Shown here in pieces: positions 18,953 through 28,051 of a stretch of 64,000 nucleotides of DNA. The notes under the pieces were generated by a model, which saw nothing but the letters and a program-made list of their open reading frames with translations, searched no databases and was not told where the DNA came from. The stretch's first letter is position 1. Every line of letters starts with the position of its first letter. This stretch comes from Flavobacterium sp. IB48 (GTDB lineage Bacteria; Bacteroidota; Bacteroidia; Flavobacteriales; Flavobacteriaceae). Position numbers and translations under genes: made by a program. Location of the stretch: contig NZ_JAEFCA010000001.1 in the NCBI RefSeq assembly GCF_016405855.1, positions 99,209 through 163,208 on the forward strand, in the 5' to 3' direction.

Positions 18953-20050
18953 ATGAATAACACTGCTCCAACTTTTGCACGGCAAGACAATTTAAAGTTC
19001 TTTAGAACGCTTAACTCTCGCGTTAACAATTACTTTAAAGAAAATAATATAAAAAAAACCGGAAACTGGCAGTTACATTTAAAAGCTGTTATTCTATTTG
19101 CTGTTTTTTTAACCCCGTACTTTTTAATCCTTACGCTTAACATGCCTTTTTGGGTAATGTTGCTTTTATCAATCGTAATGGGTATTGGAATGGCTGGTGT
19201 TGGAATGAATGTCATGCACGATGGTAATCATGGTTCTTATTCTACAAAAAGCTGGATTAATAAATTTATGGGCGGAACAATTTATGTTTTGGCCGGAAAT
19301 GTTTATAACTGGCAAGTACAACACAATGTTCTTCATCATACTTATACTAATATCCCTGGTCACGATGAGGATCTAGATGCAGGAAGGATTATTCGTTTTA
19401 CTGAACATGCAGAATGGCATCGCTTTCATCGTTTTCAACATTATTACTCTGTTTTCTTATACGGTTTATTGACATTTAATTGGGCATTAACTACCGATTT
19501 TAAGCAAATGAGAAACTACTTAAAACGAAAATTATCTTATGGCGAGCCAAAAAGCCCGAAGATTCTTTGGACCACTTTAATCATCACCAAAATGATTTAT
19601 GTTTCGATATGGATTGTTTTACCAATCTTAATCGGGATTACATGGTGGAAAGTGCTTCTTGGATTTTTCGCAATGCATTACACCGCAGGATTAATCCTGA
19701 GCGTGGTATTTCAATTGGCACACGTTGTGGATCATACTACAAATCCAACTCCTAATGAATTAGGAGAAATGGATAATACTTGGGCGGTTCACCAATTATA
19801 CACAACAACTAATTTTGCACCTAAAAATGCAATCGTAAATTGGTATACCGGAGGATTAAACCATCAAATAGAACATCATATTTTTCCAAATATCAGTCAT
19901 ATTCATTACGGTAAAATTGCAAAAATTGTAAAAGAAACAGCAAAAGAATGTGATTTACCATATTATGAATACAAAACAATGCGAAGTGCTGTTATTGCTC
20001 ACTTTAAGCATCTACGTGATTTGGGAATGAAACCAAAATTAGCGGTTTAG
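18953..20050 (+). CDS. membrane fatty acid desaturase (acyl-CoA/acyl-lipid type)
   Basis: A 365-residue membrane di-iron desaturase. The three His boxes are HDGNHGS (near residue 90), HNVLHH (near 125) and QIEHH (near 305). The pairs of membrane segments fall at about 45-85 and 200-255. The Gln in the third box is seen in front-end (delta-5/delta-6 type) desaturases, but position specificity cannot be assigned. It introduces a cis double bond using O2 and an electron donor, and probably tunes membrane fluidity. No dedicated ferredoxin or reductase gene is adjacent. Confidence 0.9.
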   Translation: MNNTAPTFARQDNLKFFRTLNSRVNNYFKENNIKKTGNWQLHLKAVILFAVFLTPYFLILTLNMPFWVMLLLSIVMGIGMAGVGMNVMHDGNHGSYSTKSWINKFMGGTIYVLAGNVYNWQVQHNVLHHTYTNIPGHDEDLDAGRIIRFTEHAEWHRFHRFQHYYSVFLYGLLTFNWALTTDFKQMRNYLKRKLSYGEPKSPKILWTTLIITKMIYVSIWIVLPILIGITWWKVLLGFFAMHYTAGLILSVVFQLAHVVDHTTNPTPNELGEMDNTWAVHQLYTTTNFAPKNAIVNWYTGGLNHQIEHHIFPNISHIHYGKIAKIVKETAKECDLPYYEYKTMRSAVIAHFKHLRDLGMKPKLAV

Positions 20051-20081
20051 CAACTAAAAAAAATCTATTAATAATTAACCT

Positions 20082-20108
20082 TCCTTAATAGGCGCAGCAA
20101 ATTAAGGA
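20082..20108 (+). promoter_or_regulatory. inverted repeat in the aspartate aminotransferase leader
   Basis: TCCTTAAT and ATTAAGGA, exact complements separated by 11 bases, end 17 bases before the ATG. There is no T tract, so it is not a terminator. It could be an operator or an mRNA hairpin. Confidence 0.4.
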
Positions 20109-20125
20109 CATTCAAAAATTTTATA

Positions 20126-21316
20126 ATGAATCATATTCTTTCGGACAGAATCAACAACTTAGCGACTTCGCAAACATTAGCAATGGCTGCTTTAGCACGT
20201 GAATTAAAAGCACAAGGAAAAGACATTATCAGTTTAAGTTTAGGTGAGCCTGATTTCAATACACCAGACTTCATTAAAGAAGCAGTAAAAAAAGCAGTAG
20301 ACGAAAATTACAGCACATATTCTCCAGTAGAAGGTTATCTTGAACTAAGAGAAGCAATTTGCAGAAAATTCAAAAGAGATAATGATTTAGAGTACAAACC
20401 AACTCAAATCGTAGTTTCTACAGGAGCAAAACAATCTTTATACAATATTGCACAAGTAATGTTAAACGATGGTGACGAGGTTATTTTACCAGCACCTTAC
20501 TGGGTTTCTTATTTCGAAATTGTAAAACTTTCTGGTGGAGTTCCAGTTGAAGTTCCGACTTCTGTAGAAACAGATTTCAAAATGACACCAGAACAATTAG
20601 AAGCTGCAATCACACCAAAAACAAAAATGATGTGGTTCTCTTCTCCATGCAATCCATCTGGATCTGTTTACAGCAGAGAAGAATTAACAGCTTTGGCAAA
20701 AGTTCTAGAAAAACACCCAAATATTTATGTCGTTTCAGATGAAATTTATGAGCACATCAATTTCTCAGGAACTTTCTGCAGCATCGGATCTATTCCAGGA
20801 ATGTTAGAAAAAACAATCACTGTAAACGGAGTTGCAAAAGCATTCGCAATGACAGGATACAGAATTGGTTATATTGGAGCACCAGAATTCATCGCAAAAG
20901 CGTGTACAAAAATTCAAGGACAAGTAACTTCTGGTGCAAATTCTGTGGCTCAACGCGCTACAATCACTGCAGTAGATGCTGATCCAAGCGTATTAAACCA
21001 TATGGTTGAGGCTTTCCACGGTCGTAGAGATTTAGTGGTTGGATTATTAAAAGAAATTCCAGGAGTAAAAATCAACGTTCCAGAAGGTGCATTCTACGTA
21101 TTCCCAGACGTTTCTTCTTTCTTCGGAAAAACATTAAAAGGACACGAAATTAAAGATGCAAACGACGTTTCGATGTATCTTTTAGCAGAAGCTAACGTTG
21201 CAACTGTAACTGGTGACGCTTTCGGAAATCCAAACTGTATTCGTTTCTCTTACGCAACAAGCAACGATATCTTAAAAGAAGCATTACGCAGAATCAAAGA
21301 AGCTTTGACTGCATAA
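20126..21316 (+). CDS. PLP-dependent aspartate aminotransferase (class I)
   Basis: A 396-residue fold-type I aminotransferase of the AspB/AspC-1b branch. The opening LSLGEPDFNTP, the cofactor region STGAKQSLYN, the FSSPCNPSGSVY loop, VSDEIYE and the Schiff-base Lys238 in NGVAKAFAMTGYRIGY are all present. The C-terminal Arg for the substrate carboxylate lies in NCIRFSYATS. It most likely makes aspartate from oxaloacetate and glutamate, though relatives can accept prephenate. It is monocistronic and ends at a hairpin terminator. Confidence 0.92.
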   Translation: MNHILSDRINNLATSQTLAMAALARELKAQGKDIISLSLGEPDFNTPDFIKEAVKKAVDENYSTYSPVEGYLELREAICRKFKRDNDLEYKPTQIVVSTGAKQSLYNIAQVMLNDGDEVILPAPYWVSYFEIVKLSGGVPVEVPTSVETDFKMTPEQLEAAITPKTKMMWFSSPCNPSGSVYSREELTALAKVLEKHPNIYVVSDEIYEHINFSGTFCSIGSIPGMLEKTITVNGVAKAFAMTGYRIGYIGAPEFIAKACTKIQGQVTSGANSVAQRATITAVDADPSVLNHMVEAFHGRRDLVVGLLKEIPGVKINVPEGAFYVFPDVSSFFGKTLKGHEIKDANDVSMYLLAEANVATVTGDAFGNPNCIRFSYATSNDILKEALRRIKEALTA

Positions 21317-21335
21317 CAATATTCTAAGTTTTTAT

Positions 21336-21392
21336 AAAAACGGCTTAAGGTTCAAAAGTTTCATCACTTTTATACTTTAAGCTGTTTTTTTT
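21336..21392 (+). terminator. terminator of the aminotransferase gene
   Basis: ACGGCTTAA and TTAAGCTGT (one G-T pair) close a long loop with a T8 tail. Confidence 0.6.
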
Positions 21393-21395
21393 ATG

Positions 21396-21476
21396 GGCGT
21401 GTCCTACGGCCGGGCTATCCGCTATATCTTTTATGGCGAACACCGCCAAAAAAGGATATCGCTCCTATCCCTCACG
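21396..21476 (-). repeat. intergenic structured repeat, family G (copy 1)
   Basis: GC-richer than its surroundings. On the minus strand it reads GGGATAGGAGCGATATCC, then a hairpin TTTTTTGGCG / CGCCATAAAA, then GCGGATAGCCCGG. It aligns along its length with the plus-strand copy at 33476-33556. No protein is plausible, although a short open frame crosses it. Confidence 0.75.
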
Positions 21477-21496
21477 CAAACCATAATACGAGAAAA

Positions 21497-21523
21497 AATC
21501 TGCTTTATCTGCAAAATCTGCAG
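21497..21523. repeat. short intergenic repeat, family C (copy 1)
   Basis: Phased words AATCTGC, TATCTGC, AATCTGC in 27 bases, as in the copies at 25.7 and 29.5 kb. The rest of the 335-bp gap between genes (21317-21651) shows nothing else. Confidence 0.5.
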
Positions 21524-21651
21524 GACAAATAAATGCGTAAATTTCAAAATTCCCATTCTACAATATTATAAAACCTCGATTGTAATCCTGTAAAAGAAAG
21601 CATGTTATAATTACAAACTTTGTAACATATTAATTTCAAAAATTATATGTC

Positions 21652-22107
21652 ATGATACATACAGATGAAACCACACAGGAAACCGTTAAAACTTTGGAAG
21701 GATTAATTTCAATTCTTGAAGATGGAAAACTAGGATATACAGATGCAGCAGAACATGTAGAAAATCCAGCCATGAAAACCGATTTCTTGGAATATGCGCG
21801 CGAAAGAGCCTTGTTTATTGTAGAATTGCAAAACCAAATCAATAAACTAGGAAAATCAACAGATACTTCTGGCGGAGGACCGCTTGGAGTCTTGCATCGT
21901 ACTTGGATAGATATAAAATCAGCATTTACTGGCGGTGATACAGAATCCATCATAAATGCTTGTATTACTGGTGAAGAAGCTGCTATTAAAAAATACAAAA
22001 TGGCACTCGAAGAAAATCATTTGGAACACGATCAAATTTACATTGTTTCTAAGCAATTAAATAGTATTCAAAATACTTTATCACAAATTAAAATGAGAGC
22101 AAGCTAA
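21652..22107 (+). CDS. PA2169 family four-helix-bundle protein (DUF2383)
   Basis: A 151-residue all-helical protein of the ferritin-like DUF2383 family. The opening ETVKTLEGLISILEDGKLGYTD, the central ARERALFIVELQNQI and the later TWIDIKSAFTGGD with ACITGEEAAIKKYKMAL are the conserved helices. Di-iron-type residues (Glu, Asp) are present, but metal binding is not proven for the family. Homologues are often stress-induced; the role is unknown. It is monocistronic with its own terminator. Confidence 0.85.
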   Translation: MIHTDETTQETVKTLEGLISILEDGKLGYTDAAEHVENPAMKTDFLEYARERALFIVELQNQINKLGKSTDTSGGGPLGVLHRTWIDIKSAFTGGDTESIINACITGEEAAIKKYKMALEENHLEHDQIYIVSKQLNSIQNTLSQIKMRAS

Positions 22108-22128
22108 ACGATTCATGCTTTTTTTGAA

Positions 22129-22162
22129 AACTGCTCAGTCTTCGGATTGAGCAGTTTTTTTA
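22129..22162 (+). terminator. terminator of the PA2169-family gene
   Basis: AACTGCTCAGTC, loop TTCG, GATTGAGCAGTT, then T7. The UUCG tetraloop makes this very stable. Confidence 0.9.
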
Positions 22163-22230
22163 TTTGTTAAACTGAAAATAAATCTTACATTCGTTTCAAC
22201 CAATTCACAACCAAAAAACTAAAAAACCAT

Positions 22231-22821
22231 ATGCCATTAAGTTCACGCTTTTATATCATTTTACTATTTGCAATTTTATTTTCTCCATTAATACAAGCAC
22301 AAGCACCTGGCAATTTCATCAAAGCTTCAATAGGCTATGGATCTAGCAGTTCTTATTACATTGAAGATTATGGAAGTCAAGACGAAGTAGATGTTATGGG
22401 AGGCGGTCTTTATCTTCAAGGAGAATATATTATAGGAATAAAATCATGGTTTAGCGTAAGACCCTACGCTGGTGCAATTTTTGAATCTGTTGATAAAAAT
22501 CAAAATATACAGAATCAACCTCAATATAAAGTAACAACTAATGCTTTTTTAATGGGTGGAAAAGTTCGTTTTTGCGCTCCAATTCCATGGGTTGCGCCAT
22601 TTATTGAAGGCGGAATCGGAACTTCAATAGGCAAATTCGAAACCTTTACACCAAATGTTAATTTCAACAAAAGCTCAGTTTTATTACATATTCCTTTCAG
22701 TATTGGATTGGCAGTCGGCAGACACAATAATTTTGAAATAGGGATTTCAGGGTATTTTCATCCAGCTGCAAAACAATCGACCGGAGTGTTTGCTATAGGG
22801 TATACTTTTCCGTTAGATTAG
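22231..22821 (+). CDS. small outer-membrane beta-barrel protein
   Basis: A 196-residue exported protein. The signal peptide (MPLSSRFYIILLFAILFSPLIQAQA) is followed by alternating hydrophobic and polar strands with Gly and aromatic residues, typical of an 8-stranded OmpW/OmpX-like barrel. The protein ends with a terminal strand TGVFAIGYTFPLD. No specific family is recognised; DUF-type outer-membrane beta-barrel annotation is likely. Function is unknown. The RibD-like gene follows 62 bases later in the same direction. Confidence 0.75.
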   Translation: MPLSSRFYIILLFAILFSPLIQAQAPGNFIKASIGYGSSSSYYIEDYGSQDEVDVMGGGLYLQGEYIIGIKSWFSVRPYAGAIFESVDKNQNIQNQPQYKVTTNAFLMGGKVRFCAPIPWVAPFIEGGIGTSIGKFETFTPNVNFNKSSVLLHIPFSIGLAVGRHNNFEIGISGYFHPAAKQSTGVFAIGYTFPLD

Positions 22822-22883
22822 TTTTATATAAATTAAAAAGACTAGCTTACATTAAAGTAAACCAAACATAAAATATTTAACAA

Positions 22884-23429
22884 GTGAAAAAAGTAATTCT
22901 AGATCTAGCTGTGACCTTAGATGGTTTTATTGAGGGGCCAAATGGAGAGATTGACTGGTGCATTATGGACGAGGAAATGGACTTTGATGGATTTTTATCA
23001 GATATAGATACTATCTTTTATGGTCGGGTAAGTTATGATTCCTGGGGTAATTATCAACCGGACGAAAATGCAAGTAATACCGAACAAATGCTTTGGAAAG
23101 GAGTACATTCAAAAAAGAAATATGTTTTTTCAAGTCAAAGCAAACAAGATAACAAGGCAACATTTATAAATTCTGATATTTCGACAAAAGTAAATGAGAT
23201 CAAAACTCAATCTGGGGGTGACATTTGGCTCTATGGCGGAGCAAGCCTTATTAAAACTTTTATTCAATTAAATCTTATTGACACCTATAGAATATCAATT
23301 CATCCAATCGCTTTAGGAAACGGCAAACCATTATTTGAAGACTTAAAAGAACGACTCGAATTAACATTACTTAAAACTAATATTTTCAAATCTGGAGTAG
23401 TACAGCTTATTTACGAACCAACCAAATAA
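22884..23429 (+). CDS. dihydrofolate reductase family protein (RibD C-terminal domain)
   Basis: A 181-residue protein starting at GTG. It has the DHFR/RibD-C fold: VILDLAVTLDGFIEGPNGEIDW at the N-terminus, FYGRVSYDSW, and the NADPH-binding GGDIWLYGGASLIKTF. The catalytic acid expected of a true DHFR is not evident, so folate reduction should not be assumed. Stand-alone proteins of this type are common and mostly uncharacterised NADPH-dependent reductases. Confidence 0.85.
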   Translation: MKKVILDLAVTLDGFIEGPNGEIDWCIMDEEMDFDGFLSDIDTIFYGRVSYDSWGNYQPDENASNTEQMLWKGVHSKKKYVFSSQSKQDNKATFINSDISTKVNEIKTQSGGDIWLYGGASLIKTFIQLNLIDTYRISIHPIALGNGKPLFEDLKERLELTLLKTNIFKSGVVQLIYEPTK

Positions 23430-23568
23430 ACAAAAATTTCGTTTATCATCATTCCATATTAAGTTAACAATTTCAAAAAAATCGCTTCATCGCTAGCAAA
23501 CTCGAATAATTTATTAGACCTTTGCACACTTTTTTTCGTGAATACCACAAAAGTCTAAAGTTTTAGAA

Positions 23569-25437
23569 ATGAAGAAGAAAATCGAAATATTAGCTCCTGC
23601 TAGAGATTTAATTGGCGGAATGGCAGCTATTAACAGCGGTGCCGATGCTGTATATATTGGTGCACCTCAATTTGGCGCACGTTCTAATGCCAACAACTCT
23701 ATTGAAGATGTTGCCGCTTTAGTAAAATATGCACATTTATTTAATGCCCAGGTTTTTGTAGTAATGAATACCATTTTATACGACAACGAATTAGAAACTT
23801 GTCGCGCTATGATTTGGGAATTATACGATATTGGTGTCGATGCATTGATCATTCAGGACATGGCGATTATGGAAATGGACTTGCCTCCTATCGTACTTCA
23901 CGCCAGTACACAAGCTAATAATCGTGACGCAGATAAAATTAAATTCTTAAAAGATGCTGGAATTAAGCGCGTGGTTTTAGCACGTGAATTAAATCTGCAT
24001 CAAATTAAAACAATATACGACCACGCTGATGTTGAATTAGAGTTTTTCGTAACTGGAGCATTATGTGTTTCTTTCAGCGGAAACTGCTATATGAGTGTGG
24101 CTAACGGAGAAAGAAGTGCGAACCGTGGTTCTTGTGCACAAAACTGCCGTTTACCTTATAACTTAATCGACGGAAACGGAGATACTTTAATCAGAAACAG
24201 CCACTTGCTTTCTATTAAAGATTTAGACGTTTCAGATCAAATCCCGAATTTGATTGAGGCTGGAATCGTTTCTTTCAAAATCGAAGGAAGATTAAAAGAC
24301 GTTGCTTATGTTAAAAACAACGTATCTTATTTGCGTCAAAAATTAGACAGTTATCTTGAAGGAAGTGATAAATACATCAAAGCTTCTTCTGGAAAATGTA
24401 CGTATACTTTTGATTCTACATTAAGCAGAACTTTCAATCGTGGTTATACCGATTATTTCGTAAACGAAAGACACAGCTCAATTGGTTCTTGGGAAAGTCC
24501 AAAATCAAAAGGACAATATATTGGTAAATTGATCCGAACAATTGGAGATGCTTACGAAATCGAAAACGGTGAATTACTAAACAACGGTGACGGACTTTGC
24601 TTCATCAACGAAAATAACGAAGCCGACGGAATCTACGTAAACAAAGCCGAGAACGGAAAAGTATATCCAAACGTTTTAAAAGAAATTAAAGACGGAACTT
24701 TCATCTATAGAAATAACGACGCTGCTTTCATCAAAATCGTAGAAAGAGAAGACAGTGCAATCCGTAAAATTGGAACTACTTTATTGCTTACCGAAAACGA
24801 AAACGGTTTTGAATTAATTGCAACCGACGAAGATGGAAACGTAAGTACAGTAAAATTAGAGCATCCGAAAGAACAAACAAAAACTGGCGAATCAATCGAA
24901 GAGAACATAAAAGTTCAATTGGCAAAAACAGGTTTCACACCTTACAATGCTGACGAAATTAACATTATGTTTTCACAAAACTGGTTCCTACCTATTTCAA
25001 AAATCAACGAAATGAGAAGAAATGTTTTCGAACAATTATCAGAAATTCGTTTGGCAAATTACGTTCGTGAAGAACACCAATTGGTAAAAACGTCACATCC
25101 ATATCCTGAAACTAAATTGGATTTCATGTACAACGTTTCGAACAAAACAGCACGTAAATTCTACGAACGCCACGGTGTTACCGAAATCGAAAAAGCATTC
25201 GAATTACAATGGGATCCAGGAAAATCTCGTGTAATGACAACAAAATATTGCATCAAATACGAATTAAAAAAATGCCCTATACACCAAAAAGACATTGTTG
25301 GTGTTAAGGTAAAAGAACCATTGGTTTTAAAACAGGGAGAATTAGAATACAAACTAAAATTCAACTGCAAACCTTGTGAAATGGAAATCTGGGAAAAAGA
25401 TGCCGAATTTGAGATTGAAGAAGATCATTTTCATTAA
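23569..25437 (+). CDS. peptidase U32 family protein
   Basis: A 622-residue cytoplasmic protein. The U32 signature lies in ELEFFVTGALCVSFSGNCYMS (about 160-180), followed by the Cys cluster RGSCAQNCRLPY. More Cys occur near the C-terminus (CIKYELKKCPIH, CKPCEMEIW), which suits an Fe-S cluster. E. coli relatives (RlhA, TrhP, UbiU/V) carry out prephenate-dependent or O2-independent hydroxylation of RNA or quinone instead of proteolysis, so a hydroxylase role on RNA is likelier than a protease role. The length matches other Bacteroidetes members. A palindrome-type terminator follows. Confidence 0.9.
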   Translation: MKKKIEILAPARDLIGGMAAINSGADAVYIGAPQFGARSNANNSIEDVAALVKYAHLFNAQVFVVMNTILYDNELETCRAMIWELYDIGVDALIIQDMAIMEMDLPPIVLHASTQANNRDADKIKFLKDAGIKRVVLARELNLHQIKTIYDHADVELEFFVTGALCVSFSGNCYMSVANGERSANRGSCAQNCRLPYNLIDGNGDTLIRNSHLLSIKDLDVSDQIPNLIEAGIVSFKIEGRLKDVAYVKNNVSYLRQKLDSYLEGSDKYIKASSGKCTYTFDSTLSRTFNRGYTDYFVNERHSSIGSWESPKSKGQYIGKLIRTIGDAYEIENGELLNNGDGLCFINENNEADGIYVNKAENGKVYPNVLKEIKDGTFIYRNNDAAFIKIVEREDSAIRKIGTTLLLTENENGFELIATDEDGNVSTVKLEHPKEQTKTGESIEENIKVQLAKTGFTPYNADEINIMFSQNWFLPISKINEMRRNVFEQLSEIRLANYVREEHQLVKTSHPYPETKLDFMYNVSNKTARKFYERHGVTEIEKAFELQWDPGKSRVMTTKYCIKYELKKCPIHQKDIVGVKVKEPLVLKQGELEYKLKFNCKPCEMEIWEKDAEFEIEEDHFH

Positions 25438-25472
25438 AAAAATTTAACCGCAAAGAGCGCAAAGGTTTACGC

Positions 25473-25517
25473 AAGGTTCGCAAAGATTTGAAAATAATCT
25501 TTGCGAACCTTTTTTTT
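25473..25517 (+). terminator. terminator of the U32 gene, inside repeat family D
   Basis: AAGGTTCGCAAAGATT pairs exactly with AATCTTTGCGAACCTT, followed by T8. It is built from the same GCAAAG words as the flanking repeat. Confidence 0.85.
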
Positions 25518-25538
25518 ATCCTGCTATTTTCTCAACAT

Positions 25539-25662
25539 TGTCATTTCGACGAAGGAGAAATCTTCGCAAGTAACTCCGTTCCAATAAGCCAATCTTTGTA
25601 GAGCTACTTGTGGAGATTTCTCCTTCGTCGAAATGACAAACTGCATGGTTACTTTGTCTTAA
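25539..25662. repeat. intergenic palindromic repeat, family A (copy 2)
   Basis: Left arm TGTCATTTCGACGAAGGAG, right arm CTCCTTCGTCGAAATGACA (25622-25638 and just before). A tail TGGTTACTTTG follows, which is shared with copies 3 and 4. Confidence 0.88.
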
Positions 25663-25684
25663 AATTAAAATCTCAAACAGAAAT

Positions 25685-25715
25685 AAATCTGCTCGATCAG
25701 CAAAATCTGCGCGAG
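25685..25715. repeat. short intergenic repeat, family C (copy 2)
   Basis: AAATCTGCTCGATCAGC followed by AAAATCTGCGCGAG. The phasing is like the 29.5-kb copy. Confidence 0.55.
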
Positions 25716-25841
25716 ATTTTTTTGCTTTTCATTTAACTTAAAAACAAAAACTTAGCGCTCTTTGCGTAATTCTTTGCGAACTTTGCGGTTAAAAAAAGCT
25801 TTTTCCCTACTTTTACTACTCAAACAATACACTACTCCAAA

Positions 25842-27002
25842 ATGAAAATACTACTCCTAGGTTCAGGCGAATTAGGCAAAGAATTTGTCATTGCCGCACA
25901 ACGAATCGGACAAACCATAATTGCAGTTGACAGTTACGAAAACGCACCAGCCATGCAAGTCGCACACGGCTTTGAAGTCATCAATATGCTCGACGGCGAT
26001 GCACTTGACCGAATCGTAGCCAAACACCAGCCAGATTTTATCGTTCCTGAAATAGAAGCCATTCGCACCGAACGTTTTTACGATTACGAAAAACAAGGAA
26101 TCACCGTTGTTCCTTCAGCGAAAGCGGCAAACTTTACCATGAATCGTAAAGCCATTCGTGATTTAGCAGCAAAAGAACTCGGACTAAGAACAGCAAAATA
26201 CCAATACGCAACTTCAGCAGAAGAACTGCAAAAAGCCGTTCAGGAAGTTGGAATTCCATGCGTGGTAAAACCATTAATGTCTTCGTCAGGAAAAGGACAA
26301 TCTACAATCAAAACAGAAAGTGATATCGAAAAAGCATGGCAATATGCCGTTGCAGGTTCGCGTGGCGATGTTATCGAAGTTATTGTAGAAGCTTTTGTCG
26401 ATTTCCATTCAGAAATTACGCTTTTAACGATTACTCAAAATAACAATCCGACATTATTCTGCGCTCCAATTGGCCACAGACAAGAAAGAGGCGATTATCA
26501 GGAAAGCTGGCAACCCGCTTTAGTTTCAGAAAAAGATTTGTATGAAGCTCAGGATATGGCTGAAAAAATTACGGAAGCACTTGGTGGCGCCGGACTTTTT
26601 GGTGTAGAGTTTTTCTTAACAAATGAAGGTGTTTATTTCTCTGAACTTTCCCCTCGTCCGCACGATACCGGAATGGTAACTTTAGCTGGAACACAGAACT
26701 TCAACGAATTTGAATTACATTTAAGAGCCATTTTGAGCCTCCCTATTTTCGAAATTACTTTAGAAAAAGCTGGAGCAAGTGCTGTAATTCTAGCATCTGA
26801 AGATTCAACTAATCCGACTTTTACCGGAATCGAAAAAGTAGCCGCTTTACCGAAAACTGATTTCAGAATTTTCGGAAAACCAACTTCTAGACCTTACCGA
26901 AGAATGGGAGTTGTTTTAAGTCATGATTCACTTTCAACTCCAATTAACGAAGTAATAGAACGCGCCAAAGAAACGGCGAAATTAATCACTGTAAATTCTT
27001 AA
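25842..27002 (+). CDS. purT: formate-dependent phosphoribosylglycinamide formyltransferase
   Basis: A 386-residue ATP-grasp enzyme that formylates GAR with formate and ATP, the folate-free version of purine step 3. The opening [21 protein letters not shown], the central [12 protein letters not shown] (ATP-binding loop) and GLFGVEFF with [14 protein letters not shown] (Mg/ATP site) are all diagnostic of PurT over PurK. It ends two bases before the DUF6370 gene, so the three genes from here to 27900 form a tight cluster. Confidence 0.95.
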   Translation: MKILLLGSGELGKEFVIAAQRIGQTIIAVDSYENAPAMQVAHGFEVINMLDGDALDRIVAKHQPDFIVPEIEAIRTERFYDYEKQGITVVPSAKAANFTMNRKAIRDLAAKELGLRTAKYQYATSAEELQKAVQEVGIPCVVKPLMSSSGKGQSTIKTESDIEKAWQYAVAGSRGDVIEVIVEAFVDFHSEITLLTITQNNNPTLFCAPIGHRQERGDYQESWQPALVSEKDLYEAQDMAEKITEALGGAGLFGVEFFLTNEGVYFSELSPRPHDTGMVTLAGTQNFNEFELHLRAILSLPIFEITLEKAGASAVILASEDSTNPTFTGIEKVAALPKTDFRIFGKPTSRPYRRMGVVLSHDSLSTPINEVIERAKETAKLITVNS

Positions 27003-27004
27003 TC

Positions 27005-27325
27005 ATGAAAAATATAATATTAGCAGCATTCCTTTTTATTGGAATTGCAGTACAAGCTCAAACTAAAAAGAAATTTGACAAACCAACAATTGTGGAAGCA
27101 TCTTGCGGGGAATGCCAATTTGGAATGAAAGGTAAAAGCTGTGATTTAGCAGTTCGTATTGATGGAAAATCTTATTTTGTTGATGGAACTACAATTCACG
27201 ATCATGGAGACGCTCACGCTGAAAAAGGGTTTTGTAATGCAATAAGCAAAGCTTTAGTTACAGGAGAAATTAAAGGAGACAGATTCAAAGCAACTTCATT
27301 TACTTTAATCGACGATAAAAAATAA
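27005..27325 (+). CDS. DUF6370 family secreted protein
   Basis: A 106-residue exported protein: signal peptide MKNIILAAFLFIGIAVQAQ, then a small domain with ASCGECQFGMKGKSCDLAV, DGTTIHDHGDAHAE and KGFCNAI. The four Cys and three His could bind metal, though this is only inference. The function of DUF6370 is unknown. Its stop shares one base with the start of the Crp/Fnr gene (TAATG), so the two are translationally coupled. Confidence 0.8.
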   Translation: MKNIILAAFLFIGIAVQAQTKKKFDKPTIVEASCGECQFGMKGKSCDLAVRIDGKSYFVDGTTIHDHGDAHAEKGFCNAISKALVTGEIKGDRFKATSFTLIDDKK

Positions 27326-27900
27326 TGGCATTAATTCTTGAAAACATTGCCAAACACGTTTCTCTGACACCAGAAGAACAGGCGCTTTTTTTATCTAAAC
27401 TAGAAACCAACACTTACAAAGCCAAAACGCTTTTATTAAATGCTGGCGAAGTCTGCAAACATTCCTATTTCGTAAATTCAGGTATTTTAAGAAGTTTCAA
27501 TATCAACGACAATATTGTTGAACACGTTCTTTCATTTGCTTGTGAAGGATGGTGGATGAGCGATATGTACAGTTATTTTTCGCAAAAACCAGGACAGCTT
27601 TTTATTGAAGTTCTGGAAGAAGCTGAAGTGGTTTCTTTGTCTAAAGAAAATCAGGAACAATTGTATCTTGAAATTCCAAAATTGGAGCGATTTTTTAGAA
27701 TTTTAATTGAGAATTCATTGGTTGCGAATCAACAGCGATTAATGGACAACTTGAGTTTACCTGCGGAAGAACGTTTCGAAAAATTCACAAAAAAATACGG
27801 AACGTTGGTACACAAAGTTCCTCAAAAACAAATCGCTTCTTTCATTGGCGTAACACCAGAATTCTTCAGCAAAATGAAAGCTCGGCTTTTGAAGAAATAA
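27325..27900 (+). CDS. Crp/Fnr family transcriptional regulator
   Basis: A 191-residue regulator. The cyclic-nucleotide-binding-like beta-barrel spans about 10-120 (LLNAGEVCKHSYFVNSGILRSF). A long connecting helix follows (about 125-150). A short winged helix-turn-helix ends the protein (QKQIASFIGVTPEFFSKMKARL). The usual RxE/cAMP pocket residues are not evident, so the ligand may not be cAMP. I see no N-terminal Cys set for an FNR Fe-S cluster. Coupling to DUF6370 suggests that the regulator and the exported protein act together, by inference. Confidence 0.88.
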   Translation: MALILENIAKHVSLTPEEQALFLSKLETNTYKAKTLLLNAGEVCKHSYFVNSGILRSFNINDNIVEHVLSFACEGWWMSDMYSYFSQKPGQLFIEVLEEAEVVSLSKENQEQLYLEIPKLERFFRILIENSLVANQQRLMDNLSLPAEERFEKFTKKYGTLVHKVPQKQIASFIGVTPEFFSKMKARLLKK

Positions 27901-27906
27901 TTTTTT

Positions 27907-28050
27907 GCCACAGATTAAAAAGATTAAAAAGATTTTTTTTCGCCACGAATTACACAAATTTTCACGAATTTTATTTCAATCTAATTCGTGAAAATTTGTG
28001 TAATTCGTGGCGACATTTTTTTAATCCTTTCAATCTGTGAAATCTGTGGC
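27907..28050. repeat. nested palindromic repeat, family B (copy 2)
   Basis: Outer arms GCCACAGATTAAAAAG and TCTGTGAAATCTGTGGC enclose an inner, almost perfect palindrome at about 27941-28011. The inner arms are CGCCACGAATTACACAAATT and AATTTGTGTAATTCGTGGCG. It lies between the convergent Crp/Fnr gene and aceA. Confidence 0.9.
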
Positions 28051-28051
28051 T

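Larger units (their letters stand above)
25444..25793. repeat. mosaic intergenic region bounded by an inverted repeat, family D
   Basis: The 404-bp gap between genes holds no coding sequence. Its ends are inverted relatives: left TTAACCGCAAAGAGCGCAAA, right GCGCTCTTTGCG followed by AACTTTGCGGTTAA. Between them lie a terminator-like hairpin, a family A copy and a family C copy. Confidence 0.7.

Noticed and set aside
21396..21476. Family G copy as an integron attC-like site
   Set aside because: It has a hairpin but no integrase gene or cassette array, and the core sites do not fit.
21393..21593. Open frame of 66 codons after the aspartate aminotransferase terminator
   Set aside because: It runs across repeat families G and C. 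The peptide is Ile/Arg/Cys-rich with no fold pattern.
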